Shown here: positions 16,455-24,159 of the stretch, in pieces | Numbering within the stretch: position 1 is the stretch's first letter | Layout: every line of letters starts with the position of its first letter | Source of the DNA: Streptosporangiaceae bacterium | GTDB lineage: Bacteria; Actinomycetota; Actinomycetes; Streptosporangiales; Streptosporangiaceae | Length of the DNA stretch: 26,081 nucleotides | NCBI GenBank assembly: GCA_030039095.1 | Contig: JASHQP010000695.1 | Span: 1-26,081, forward strand | Direction: 5' to 3' | Translations under genes and position numbers: made by a program | Notes under the pieces: model-generated | The model's database searches: none | What the model was told of the DNA's origin: nothing | The model's input: the letters and a program-made list of their open reading frames with translations, nothing else

Positions 16455-17120
16455 TCACAGGCTGCGCAGCGCCCAGAGCACCGTGTCTTCGCAGTCTTTC
16501 CAGACGCAAGCGACTTCGCAGAAGCCAGCTTCCCGCAGCCACAGCAGATGCTCCTCCAGGCCCGGGGAGCCGACGTAGACGCCCCAGGAGGAATTACGGT
16601 CAGGGTCGCGCCGGTACAGGTCCCCCTCTGCGGGGCCGCTGGCAAACGACAGGTCGGCGTCAAAGAAGCAGCCGCCGGGCCGCAACGACATGAAGACATC
16701 CCGGTAAACCCGCTGGATCGTTGCGGTGTCGCCGAGGTTGTGGATAGCCAGCGCTGAAACTACCGCATCGAAGGGACCGCCGAGATCCTGGGCCCAGCCG
16801 GGATAGGCCATGTCCGAGTTGCGGTAGCTCACCCGGGCTTCGAAGGAGGCGAGCCGTTCGGCGGCTTTGGCGATCATGGCCGCCGAGTAGTCATGCAGGA
16901 CCACAGTGGCCTCGGGACGGTAATCGAGAACTTCGTAGCTCAGCGCCCCGTAGCCTCCACCCACGTCGAGCACCCGCAGCGGCTCTGTTCGGGCGCCGGG
17001 CAGCAGAGCGGCGATCCTCCGCAACGTCGGCCGGCGATGTTCGTCGTCGGTCGCATCGGTGCTGATCCACTCCTCGACGTAGGCTGCGGACTTCCAGTCG
17101 TGCTCATGCTCAGCGCTCAT
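16455..17120 (-). CDS. Class I SAM-dependent methyltransferase
   Basis: 221 residues, intact. Motif I LRVLDVGGGYGALSYEVL (about 48-65), acidic strand-2 end VVLHDYSAAMI, then FDAVVSALAIHNL and the post-motif RPGGCFFDADLSFA. The C-terminus LLWLREAGFCEVACVWKD is typical of the Methyltransf_25/UbiE type, where it closes the substrate pocket. AGGAAGA stands about eight bases before ATG 17120. No Nur-like box is visible. Substrate unknown. It stands between decayed fragments, yet its own frame is undamaged. Confidence 0.85.
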   Translation of the reverse strand: MSAEHEHDWKSAAYVEEWISTDATDDEHRRPTLRRIAALLPGARTEPLRVLDVGGGYGALSYEVLDYRPEATVVLHDYSAAMIAKAAERLASFEARVSYRNSDMAYPGWAQDLGGPFDAVVSALAIHNLGDTATIQRVYRDVFMSLRPGGCFFDADLSFASGPAEGDLYRRDPDRNSSWGVYVGSPGLEEHLLWLREAGFCEVACVWKDCEDTVLWALRSL

Positions 17121-17239
17121 CGCATCTTCTTCCTCGTCTTTCGGTGGCTAGCAGAACGTGCAGGCTTGTTCATCGCCCAGCGCTCGGCGTCGTCCTGGGG
17201 TCCGCCATTTCTCCCTCTCATCGGTTTCCGTAAGCGCGG

Positions 17240-17564
17240 GTGACCGTGAAGCGATACGGGACGGCCTCCTCCTCAGCCATCACCTTCTGGAACGCGTCGT
17301 CGCCGAGGTCGGAGTGGATGCTGCGCCTGCAGTGCACGCCCCGACGCCGCCGCGGCCGTGGCCGGTGCCCTGGCCCGGCGGCGCGACAGCGCCTGGGTGC
17401 GGCTGGCCTCGGGCGGGACCGAGGTCCACTGCACCATCTCGCCCCCCTCGCGGCCGAGTGGGACGCGCTGCTCCTCGACAAGCTCGCCGGGACCAGACGA
17501 ATCGTCGGCATCAGCGCGTACGCGGCGCTGCACGTCTTCGCCGGGATGACCACGGGTTGGCCGC
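17240..17564. other. Decayed stretch, no assignable gene
   Basis: Short protein-like pieces occur in different frames: GALARRRDSAWVRLASGG and LAAEWDALLLDKLAGTRR on the plus strand; DDAFQKVMAEEEAVPYRFTV on the minus strand. None continues into a recognisable domain. It looks like eroded coding sequence next to the CGNR fragment. Confidence 0.35.
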
Positions 17565-17697
17565 CCGTTACGGCGCGGGAGCCACGCGAGGCTGGACTGC
17601 AGGATGCGCGGCCGACCTCGCGCACCTGCTCGCCAGCCCGCAAGCCGCATGCCTCGGTATCTGCGCCGCTCCTGGGTGCGAGCTCGTCTGCCCTTTG
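17565..17697 (+). pseudogene. Fragment of a CGNR gene similar to the one at 4222-4846
   Basis: The frame reads RGWTAGCAADLAHLLASPQA and CLGICAAPGCELV. The gene at 4222-4846 has QAWTAGCAAGLAHLLASHQA and RLGVCTAPRCELV at the same place, and the bases are also closely alike. Similarity ends abruptly after GAGCTCGTCTG (about 17690), before the CGNR half of the finger. From there the sequence is a permease fragment on the opposite strand. So this is a rearranged duplicate, not a gene. Confidence 0.75.
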
Positions 17698-17850
17698 AAT
17701 ACCCGGACGATGCCGCCGAGGCTTACCAGGTTGATGAGCCCGACCGGGAAATAAAAGGCCGCGGACACGATCGTGGCGACTGTGCCGCCGAACGACTCCA
17801 GCGAGAAGTTTTGGAGTGCTTCACCAACGGCATGCTTGCGCGACTGCTCA
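17692..17850 (-). pseudogene. Internal fragment of a second NiCoT permease gene
   Basis: On the minus strand, FSLESFGGTVATIVSAAFYF and VGLINLVSLGGIVRVFKG correspond to SLESFGGTFGTIVSAAFLFL and IGVLNLVILGGILKVFRA of the intact permease (about residues 140-180). Only this middle segment is present; the HX4DH helix and the C-terminal half are missing. The differences from the intact copy suggest an older paralog rather than a recent duplicate. It abuts the CGNR fragment head-to-head. Confidence 0.75.
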
Positions 17851-17919
17851 CCGGACATCCGGACAGACCTCCTTAGCCTGGAGCAACGCAAGCACCGAGG
17901 CCAGCGGCCGGGCAGAGGC

Positions 17920-18906
17920 TTAGCGCGGAAGCTGAGCCACCGCGAAGTGCAGGGACTCGGTGAAGTGGCCATCGGGCTGCCGGAACACATAGGAATCGGC
18001 TCGCGGATCCCACAGGCCAGCGAGGCGAGCCCAGTCGTCTTCGTCGACCACCTCCCGCAGCAGCGGTCCACAGTACCGGCCGAAGATCTGCCGCTCGACC
18101 TCCTCAAAGGCCTCGGCGACTGGCGCGAACCGCTCGATGAGCACGCTGAAGCGATGCAAGGACTCCCACGGGCCAGCATCATGAAACTCCCCGCGGCGCG
18201 AGTAAAGCCCGTCAGTATGATCTGCGTCGCCGAACTGCCGCCTCGACGCCTCAACGAGCGCAGCCTGCATGCGCAGATCAAAAGCCCGGTCCCACACGTA
18301 GGTCAGCCGAGGCAGGACCGCGCTGAACTTGACGACGATACAGCCGCCGGGGCGGGTCACGCGGCGCAGTTCGCCGAGCATCCCCGGCAGCCACATGTCA
18401 CCCGCAAACACCGCGTCGAACCCGTCGTCACCAAGCGGCAGGCCGGCCAGCACGTCCCCTTCAACAAAGACCGCTCGCCCCCGCCGCGGAGACGGAATGC
18501 CATCGGCGAAGCGCAGCAACCTGGGCTCCCTGTCCAGTCCCAGGACGTTCGCCGCGGCGGTCTCAGCCAGCAGCCGGGTGATCATCCCCGGTCCGCAACC
18601 CGCGTCGAGTATGCGCGATGCCCGTGCCAGCCCCGCGGCCCGCAGTCCGTGCCGCAGTTCGTCCTCGAACGCGAGCGCCCGGAGCACTAGCAAGTCCGGG
18701 GTTGACGGCCAGCCAGGGTCGAATCCCGGCCCGCTCGTGCCCTGCGCGGCCGAAGCGACAATCTCCTCCGGTGCAAGCAAGTCGTGGAGAAGGTGACGCC
18801 ACTCACCGATCCGCAGGCCGCTGCCCGGCGGAGCTTGCGCGTGCTTGGTGCCAGGCGCACCATTTCCAGGCCAGGATCGACCTCGCTGCTGTGGCATCGG
18901 CTGCAT
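17920..18906 (-). CDS. Class I SAM-dependent methyltransferase
   Basis: 328 residues. Motif I SRILDAGCGPGMITRLLAE (about 94-112), strand-2 end VLGLDREPRLLRFADG, then FDAVFAGDMWLPGMLGEL and RRVTRPGGCIVVKF. The N-terminal about 60 residues (QQRGRSWPGNGAPGTKHAQ) look disordered, and the true start may be further in, for example before RIGEWRHLLHDLLAPEE. The long C-terminal region (FGRYCGPLLREVVDEDDWARL) ends with HFTESLHFAVAQLPR. Substrate unknown. No clear Nur box precedes it; a GCGT-N6-ACGC palindrome near 18945 has the wrong spacing. Confidence 0.85.
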   Translation of the reverse strand: MQPMPQQRGRSWPGNGAPGTKHAQAPPGSGLRIGEWRHLLHDLLAPEEIVASAAQGTSGPGFDPGWPSTPDLLVLRALAFEDELRHGLRAAGLARASRILDAGCGPGMITRLLAETAAANVLGLDREPRLLRFADGIPSPRRGRAVFVEGDVLAGLPLGDDGFDAVFAGDMWLPGMLGELRRVTRPGGCIVVKFSAVLPRLTYVWDRAFDLRMQAALVEASRRQFGDADHTDGLYSRRGEFHDAGPWESLHRFSVLIERFAPVAEAFEEVERQIFGRYCGPLLREVVDEDDWARLAGLWDPRADSYVFRQPDGHFTESLHFAVAQLPR

Positions 18907-19497
18907 CTAAACCCCAGCCCGCAGAAACAATCTGAGAATAGCGTACAGTCACGCAAAGAATGGGACGGTTAGCTGGATACCGTGACATCACACCGCGACA
19001 AACTCCGCCAGGTCTTGGTCAGTCAACGGCCGACTCTGGTGCCGGGAGAGCGGGTGAGGCCACTCGTTCAAGCCGCCGCAGCCGGAATGCCTCGGGGGCC
19101 ATGCAAGAGGGGCGCGACCAAAGATCTTGGAAGGCTTGACGACCGGCGCGCAGGGCGGTTACTCCCGTCCGGCAGCTGCTGAGCGCGTGTTGCCAATTGA
19201 ACCTGGGAGCCTTATCTCGGCGGGCCCGGCCGTCCCATCGCCCCTGTGGAGGTGACAGGGCTACGATTCAGGACCATGCATGTCCCGGCAGAAACCGTGG
19301 CCGGATTGGCCATGGCCTCGCAGTCGTGGCAGCGCTGGCCTGGCGACGGCGTCCGTCCCGTAGTAGCGGGAGTTCATCCGATGATGGCGGCAACGGTCCT
19401 TCCGGTGGGCGAAGCTGAGCCGGCAGGCCAGCACTGGAGGGCAGCCATCCGCATGCCCTTGACGTGAACCCGCGGCTGAGACGGACCCCGAAGGTGA
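18907..19497. other. Intergenic stretch without a recognisable gene
   Basis: About 590 bases. Short frames on both strands (for example plus 18982-19182 and 19246-19467) have no domain, RBS or natural composition. The region must hold the promoters of the divergent methyltransferase and of the GNAT-methyltransferase gene, but I see no convincing -35/-10 pair or operator. Confidence 0.4.
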
Positions 19498-19500
19498 GTG

Positions 19501-20859
19501 ATGCCATTCCAGATCAAGCGGGTGTCGGCCTGCCCTCCGCCGGGTGATCGTTCCGGGACGTTGGAACTTATCCAGGCGATCCAGGAAGGCCCTCCCTACC
19601 GCTATGCCCGCGGAGAGGTACGGCCCGCCGCCGAGTGGGTGCCCGCGCTGGTGCGCCCGCCAGCCGCGTTCATGTATCTGGCCAGCACACCGGACGGTGC
19701 GACGGCGGGATACTGCGTGACGCTGCCGCTGGCTGACTACGGACGGCTGGGCGGCCTGGCAGGCAGGCTGGGTGTGGACGAGGCGGACTGCCGGTACATC
19801 GCGGAACTGGGCGTGGCGCCCGCACACCGGCGTGAGGGCATCGCCCGCGCGCTGCTACAGGCTGCGCTCGGCGACCGGCAGGCTCAGGCCGCCAGCTACC
19901 TCGTCCGTACGCTGGCCGGGAACCTGCCCGCCATCCGGCTTTACCGCAGCCTCGGCTTCAGCCAGGTACCTGACGTCAGCGAGTTCCTGCACGGTAGGCC
20001 CAGGATTTTCCTTCGCAGGACGGGCGCGGCGACGCTTCCGGCTGGATCCCACGACGACTCGATGCGCGCCGCCGCGGTCTTCGGCCGCGCGGCATCGAGT
20101 TATGACCGCGTCATCCCGTTTTTTGCGACGTTTGCCGCCCGGCTGGCGCAGGCCGCAGGCATCTGTCCGGGCGACCGTGTCCTCGACGTCGCCTGCGGGA
20201 CCGGCGCCTGCGCGGCGGCGGCCGGGCGGCATGCAGCCCCCGGGGGAATGGTTGTCGCCGCCGACCTGGCACCGCCGATGGTGGCGCAAGCGGCGGCCGG
20301 GCTCGGATCGGCCGGCTGCCGCCGGTCCGCAGCGGTGGTCATGGATGCCTGCCGGCTGGGGTTCGCCGATGCGGTCTTCGACGTGGTTCTGTGCGGCTTC
20401 GGCATGTCCTTCTTCCCTAGCCCACTTGCCGCCACAGCGGCCATGCGGAAGGTCTTGCGCCCGGGCGGCCGCATTGCCGCGTCCACCTTCCCACCGGGCA
20501 GCCGCGGGGGGTACCCGTGGTTCTCCGCGGCGATCCGGGCCGCGGGCCGCGACCTTTCCGACCCGGACAATTCGGCGGCCACCGCCAGCGGGCTGCGGGC
20601 CGTGCTGCAAGCCGCAGGCTTTACCCACCCGGTGACCGCCCGCACCCAAGCCCACTTCATCTTCCCCGCCACTGACGCCTACGTGGCCTGGACTTGGTCA
20701 CACGGCGGACGGCGGGTACTGGAGACCATGACCCCCAGCGAAGTAGACCGCTACCGCACGGCCTCGGCCCAGCGACTCCTCCGGCACATCGTCCCTGGCG
20801 GCTACGAACTGGTCCAGCAGGTCGACCTCACCGTCGCCCGCGCCACAGCCACACCGTGA
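19501..20859 (+). CDS. GNAT acetyltransferase-SAM methyltransferase fusion protein
   Basis: 452 residues from ATG 19501 (GTG 19498 is the alternative), with GAAGGTGAG upstream. Residues about 1-175 form a GNAT domain: YIAELGVAPAHRREGIARAL holds the acetyl-CoA loop, and NLPAIRLYRSLGFSQVPD is the usual last helix and strand. Residues about 190-452 are a class I methyltransferase: DRVLDVACGTGACAAAA as motif I, MVVAADLAPPMV, FDVVLCGFGMSFFPSP, LRPGGRIAASTFPPG. The two domains read in one frame with no stop between them, and the linker (TGAATLPAGSHDDSMR) is short. The methyltransferase half looks like a UbiE-type enzyme and would normally start at SMRAAAVFGRAASSYDRV. Substrates are unknown. Acetylation and methylation of one amine substrate is a reasonable guess only. 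Confidence 0.88.
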   Translation: MPFQIKRVSACPPPGDRSGTLELIQAIQEGPPYRYARGEVRPAAEWVPALVRPPAAFMYLASTPDGATAGYCVTLPLADYGRLGGLAGRLGVDEADCRYIAELGVAPAHRREGIARALLQAALGDRQAQAASYLVRTLAGNLPAIRLYRSLGFSQVPDVSEFLHGRPRIFLRRTGAATLPAGSHDDSMRAAAVFGRAASSYDRVIPFFATFAARLAQAAGICPGDRVLDVACGTGACAAAAGRHAAPGGMVVAADLAPPMVAQAAAGLGSAGCRRSAAVVMDACRLGFADAVFDVVLCGFGMSFFPSPLAATAAMRKVLRPGGRIAASTFPPGSRGGYPWFSAAIRAAGRDLSDPDNSAATASGLRAVLQAAGFTHPVTARTQAHFIFPATDAYVAWTWSHGGRRVLETMTPSEVDRYRTASAQRLLRHIVPGGYELVQQVDLTVARATATP

Positions 20860-21050
20860 GCGCCAACCACGACGCTGGGGTTCCTGATGTCGTGTGGAGC
20901 GGCAAGAACAGCCGCTGATCAATCATCCGGCGGACGAGCTGCGCGTCATTCTTCTTACGGAGCGAAAGAGCGGGAACGGCCAAAACCAAGCCATTTGCCT
21001 GACGGCCTGAATGGGATAGGAGTATGCGGCCCATTCCGCGGCCGGGCCAC
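20860..21050. other. Intergenic stretch before the iron-box operon
   Basis: About 190 bases, slightly AT-richer than the rest. No gene is convincing. A minus-strand frame with SLRKKNDAQLVRRMIDQRLF has natural composition but no start, partner or known family. Confidence 0.3.
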
Positions 21051-21058
21051 GATTTAGT

Positions 21059-21079
21059 GGTTAGGCTTACCTGCCTAAC
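21059..21079 (+). promoter_or_regulatory. Iron-box-like (IdeR/DmdR) operator
   Basis: GGTTAGGCTTACCT matches the core of the actinobacterial iron box (TTAGGTTAGGCTAACCTAA), with one central mismatch and degenerate outer bases. A second symmetry is also visible: GTTAGGC-N6-GCCTAAC (21060-21079), perfect 7-base arms. It lies about 30-50 bases before the TTG start of the GNAT gene. Inference: the operon is repressed by an iron-loaded DtxR-family protein. Confidence 0.65.
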
Positions 21080-21110
21080 TCCCCGTACGTCACGCCTAGA
21101 GGAGGTCACG

Positions 21111-21677
21111 TTGGCTCCACAGGCCGACGCTGTCGCCACCGCCGAGCTCAGCATCACGCTCGCCGAACCGCCCGACCTGCCGGAGGCCGAGCGGGTGATG
21201 CGGGAGGTGCTGGACAGCGACCTCGGCGGCTACCGGCCCCAGTGGCACCGGGACCTGGACGACCTCGAGGCTGCCTACCTGCGCCGGCCACGATCGGCCT
21301 TGCTTGTGGCGCGGTATAAGGACGAGTTGCTCGGCACCGCCGGGGTGCGGCCGTGCGAGCTGGCCAGCCCGCCGAACCCGGGCTGGCTAGTTGAGCGATA
21401 CAACCAGCCCGATGTCTGCCAGCTGGTGCGGGTCTGGGTTTCTCCCCGGGGCCGGCGCCGGGGCCTGGGCCGGGCCCTTGTCGAGCAGGCCGTCGCGTGG
21501 AGCACCGGACCGGGCGGCTACCGCCGTGTCTACCTGCACACCGACGCGGGGGTGCCCGGCGCCGAGGCGTTCTGGCGGTCTTTGCCCACCCGTGAGATTC
21601 ACGACAGCCGGCCGGACCCGTTCAACTGCGTTCACTTCGAGATCGACGCCGAGGCGCTGCTCGACCGCGCCGGCTGA
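21111..21677 (+). CDS. GNAT-family N-acetyltransferase, first gene of the nicotianamine-synthase operon
   Basis: 188 residues from TTG 21111, chosen because AGAGGAGGT ends six bases upstream. An ATG at 21024 in the same frame would place the operator inside the gene. The fold is GNAT: ALLVARYKDELLGTAGVRP as the central strands, then QLVRVWVSPRGRRRGLGRAL with the R/Q-x-x-G-x-G/A acetyl-CoA loop, and GYRRVYLHTDAGVPGAEAFW at the C-terminus. The stop overlaps the start of the nicotianamine-synthase gene (TGATG), so the two are translationally coupled. A role in tailoring a metallophore, or in self-protection, fits the context but is not shown by the sequence. Confidence 0.88.
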   Translation: MAPQADAVATAELSITLAEPPDLPEAERVMREVLDSDLGGYRPQWHRDLDDLEAAYLRRPRSALLVARYKDELLGTAGVRPCELASPPNPGWLVERYNQPDVCQLVRVWVSPRGRRRGLGRALVEQAVAWSTGPGGYRRVYLHTDAGVPGAEAFWRSLPTREIHDSRPDPFNCVHFEIDAEALLDRAG

Positions 21678-22558
21678 TGAGCGTCGCCGATCCGCGCACT
21701 GCCGAGTTCCTCCCGGACGTCGAGGCCACGCCCGCCGGTGGGCTCAGGGACCGGATCGTCTCGCTCCACGAGCAGCTGAGCCGCCTCGGCGACCTGGCTC
21801 CGGCCCCCGACGTGAACACGCTGTTCGGGGAGCTCGTGCGGATTTGTGTCCATGCCGACAGCCGGGCGGCACCGCTCGTCCTGGCCGACATCCGGATCCG
21901 GCGGCTGCGGCCCGACCTCCTGCGCCTCTGCTCGCAAGGCGAGTCGCTGCTCGAACAGGCCTGGGCTCACCGGATACTGCAGGCCACAGAGCCCTGGGCC
22001 GAACTGGGCCGCTTTACGTACCTGGAGAACTATCAGCGGCTGAGCCGTCTGGAGATGCACGCGCTCGCGGGAGCGGGCCACGTTCCCCGCCCGGGCGGCC
22101 GTGTCTGTTTCCTCGGCGGTGGCCCGCTGCCCCTGAGCGCCTTGTTAATGCACCGGGAACTGGGCGTGGCCGTCGACGTCGTCGACAACGATCCCCGCGC
22201 CGCAGACCTCGCCCGGCGGATGCTCAGCCGTCTCGTGCCCGGCCCGGGCCTGCGCGTATCGCAGGGCGATGCCACGTCCGCCGACGACATGGCGCGGCTT
22301 CTGGCCGGGTGCGACGCAGTCGTCGTGGCGGCCCTCGTGGGGCGCACCCGCGACCAGAAGCGGGCCATGCTGCGCGCGGTCGGCCGGGCCCTGGATCCAG
22401 GTGCCTACTTGGTGGTGCGCAGCGCCCACGGCCTGCGCTCGCTGCTGTATGCGGTCGTCGAGCCGGGCGACGTGGCGGAGGCAGCCGGCTGCGTGCCACA
22501 GGTGCTCGTGCACCCGCTCAGCGATGTGGTCAACTCGGTGCTGGTGGCGCGCCGCTGA
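21677..22558 (+). CDS. Nicotianamine synthase-family protein (metallophore biosynthesis)
   Basis: 293 residues, close to the family length. Nicotianamine synthases and the bacterial CntL-type enzymes join aminobutyrate units from S-adenosylmethionine to make metal chelators. Family blocks in order: PDVNTLFGELVRIC (about 42-55); CSQGESLLEQAWAHRI; RFTYLENYQRLSRLEM (112-127); the SAM site RVCFLGGGPLPLSALL (142-157), where G-x-G-P-L-P is distinctive; VVDNDPRAADLARRM; VVVAALVGRTRDQKR; VVRSAHGLRSLLYAVVEP (R248-S-A-H-G252); HPLSDVVNSVLVARR at the end. This combination separates it from ordinary methyltransferases. It is coupled to the GNAT gene and lies behind an iron-box-like site. No CntM-type opine dehydrogenase or exporter is seen in the window, so the product may be nicotianamine-like or novel. 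Confidence 0.88.
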   Translation: MSVADPRTAEFLPDVEATPAGGLRDRIVSLHEQLSRLGDLAPAPDVNTLFGELVRICVHADSRAAPLVLADIRIRRLRPDLLRLCSQGESLLEQAWAHRILQATEPWAELGRFTYLENYQRLSRLEMHALAGAGHVPRPGGRVCFLGGGPLPLSALLMHRELGVAVDVVDNDPRAADLARRMLSRLVPGPGLRVSQGDATSADDMARLLAGCDAVVVAALVGRTRDQKRAMLRAVGRALDPGAYLVVRSAHGLRSLLYAVVEPGDVAEAAGCVPQVLVHPLSDVVNSVLVARR

Positions 22559-23747
22559 GCGGCACCGGCCGGCCGCGCAGGACTACGAGCTGTGCCCGGG
22601 TCAGCGCCGTGACATCCTCGGCCAGGTCACCCTCGACCACAACTAGGTCAGCAGTAGCCCCGGGGCGGAGTCGGCCGCGGGAGCTGCCCACGCCGCACGC
22701 GTCGGCGGCCACCGACGTGGCGGCCGCCAGTGCGTCGGCTACCGGCAGCCTGGACTGGACCAGTTCGGCAACCGAGTACGCCAGCACCCCGTGCGGCTTG
22801 GCCGGGTGAATGCCCGCGTCGGAACCGGCCAGGATCGGTACCCCGGCGGCGAACAGCGCACCGACCTGCTCGAACCGGGCCTGCAGCGTCATCCCGGTGC
22901 GCCGCATCACGTCGATGGCCTGCGGGGAGGGCGGCAGCCCGGGCAGGCGCCCGAAGGTCGGGCACACCTGGATCGCAGACGCGGCCAGCGCGTCTGTCAG
23001 CGCCGGGGGAGTGTGGATGCCGCGGCCGGTCAGGCAGGTGCAGTGCTCGATCCCGTCGACTCCTGCGCCGACGCAGACCTCGACCGACGGCACCGAGTGG
23101 GCGTGTGCCGTCACCGCCAGCCCCCGGCGATGCGCCTCCTCGACGACCAGCCGGACGTCGTCCAGCCCGAACTGCAGCTCAAGCAAGTCCGAGCCGGCGG
23201 TCATCGCCCCGCCGCTCACCACGATCTTCACAGCCTGCGCGCCGTGCTCGTGTCGCTGCGCCACGAGCGTGCGCAGAGCGGCGGCGCCGGACGCCTCACC
23301 GCCCATCGCGGCGCAGTGTCCGCCCGGAGAGGTGATCGGCGGGCCGGATCCCACGACAGACGGCTCGCCGTCTCGGGCATCGCGGTCTACCACGGCCCAC
23401 CGGTTGTCCCCGAGGTCCCGGACCGTCGTGACGCCCTGCTCGAGGTGCTGTCGCAGAGAACGCCAGATCACCTCCTCGCGCTCGGCTGCGGACCGGTCGG
23501 CATCCAGTGCCAGAGCATCGGGCTCACCGCCGCCTACCAGATGCACGTGGGAGTCGATGAGCCCGGGCAGGACCGTTGCGCCAGGATGGTCGATCACCGG
23601 CCAGCCCCCAGGGCTCGTGCTCTGCCGTGGCTCAACCGCCACGATCAGCCCGCCGTCCACGAGGACCTGGGCGCCGCCGGCCAGGAACCGCTTGCCGTCG
23701 AAGGCGTGCCCGGCGCTGACTACGTACCGCGGGCCCGGATCATCCAT
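22530..23747 (-). CDS. Metal-dependent amidohydrolase (imidazolonepropionase/prolidase-like)
   Basis: 405 residues. A TIM-barrel amidohydrolase: the metal site starts with DSHVH (H67, H69) after PGATVLPGLI; AVKIVVSGGAM carries the bridging Lys; AVTAHAHS and GIEHCTCL hold the next histidines; LAGSDAGIHP carries the catalytic Asp. The small beta-sandwich domain is built from the two ends, closing with GRLRPGATADLVVVEGD. It hydrolyses an amide or cyclic amide bond. The exact substrate is unknown; relatives cleave Xaa-Pro dipeptides, imidazolonepropionate or mycotoxins. It converges on the nicotianamine-synthase gene, overlapping its end by 29 bases. It may act on the same class of molecule, but convergent genes need not be linked. 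Confidence 0.92.
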   Translation of the reverse strand: MDDPGPRYVVSAGHAFDGKRFLAGGAQVLVDGGLIVAVEPRQSTSPGGWPVIDHPGATVLPGLIDSHVHLVGGGEPDALALDADRSAAEREEVIWRSLRQHLEQGVTTVRDLGDNRWAVVDRDARDGEPSVVGSGPPITSPGGHCAAMGGEASGAAALRTLVAQRHEHGAQAVKIVVSGGAMTAGSDLLELQFGLDDVRLVVEEAHRRGLAVTAHAHSVPSVEVCVGAGVDGIEHCTCLTGRGIHTPPALTDALAASAIQVCPTFGRLPGLPPSPQAIDVMRRTGMTLQARFEQVGALFAAGVPILAGSDAGIHPAKPHGVLAYSVAELVQSRLPVADALAAATSVAADACGVGSSRGRLRPGATADLVVVEGDLAEDVTALTRAQLVVLRGRPVPLSGAPPAPS

Positions 23748-23839
23748 CCACGGCCCGCCGCGCCCCGATCCACACTGACAGCTCCCTGTGCGTCATGGCA
23801 TGAATGTACCGAGCGCCGGCGGGGTCCCGCTTAGACTGC

Positions 23840-24034
23840 TGCCGCGGATGGTTCGCCCATGGCCGGTGGCCATGGGCGTCGTAAGAGGGAACCCGGTGTG
23901 AGTCCGGGACTGCCCCGCAGCGGTGAACGGGAACGACCGCCGTCATCACGCACTGGGCCAGCTGGCCCGGGAAGCGACGGCCACTAGGAGACGCCGTACT
24001 GGCGTCGCGCCCGTGAGTCCGAAGACCTGCCTCC
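23840..24034 (+). promoter_or_regulatory. Cobalamin riboswitch in the metE leader
   Basis: The conserved core is plain: GGGAACCCGGTGTGAGTCC, then CTGCCCCGCAGCGGTGA (23910-23926), the ACTGGG arm near 23951, CCCGGGAAGCGACG, and the closing B12 box GTGAGTCCGAAGACCTGCC (24013-24031). The 5' edge is approximate. It ends about 125 bases before the metE ATG. In the family, adenosylcobalamin binding shuts off expression, so the B12-independent enzyme is made only when B12 or cobalt is short. Confidence 0.93.
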
Positions 24035-24036
24035 GC

Positions 24037-24058
24037 CCGCGCGCCAACCGGCGCGCGG
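24037..24058 (+). terminator. GC hairpin after the riboswitch (expression-platform candidate)
   Basis: CCGCGCGCC-AACC-GGCGCGCGG is a perfect 9-bp stem with a 4-base loop, three bases after the aptamer. No T-run follows, so it may be an actinobacterial terminator without a U-tract, or part of a larger switching fold. Confidence 0.5.
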
Positions 24059-24159
24059 TGGTCCGCGACCTCTCGGGCGGGTCCAGGACGCGGCTGCCGC
24101 TGGCGCCGCTCTCCTCCCTGCCGTGAGCCGCGGCTGATGGCTTGGCGAGGGAGATAGCC

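Noticed and set aside
18936..18960. A possible Nur-like palindrome (GCGT-N6-ACGC) before the methyltransferase at 17920-18906
   Set aside because: The core spacing is 12 instead of the 11 found in all nine accepted sites, and the arms do not match TGCAA/TTGCA.
20828..21157. A minus-strand frame containing RKKNDAQLVRRMIDQRLF
   Set aside because: It overlaps the iron-box promoter region, has no start signal or family match, and cannot be supported as a gene.
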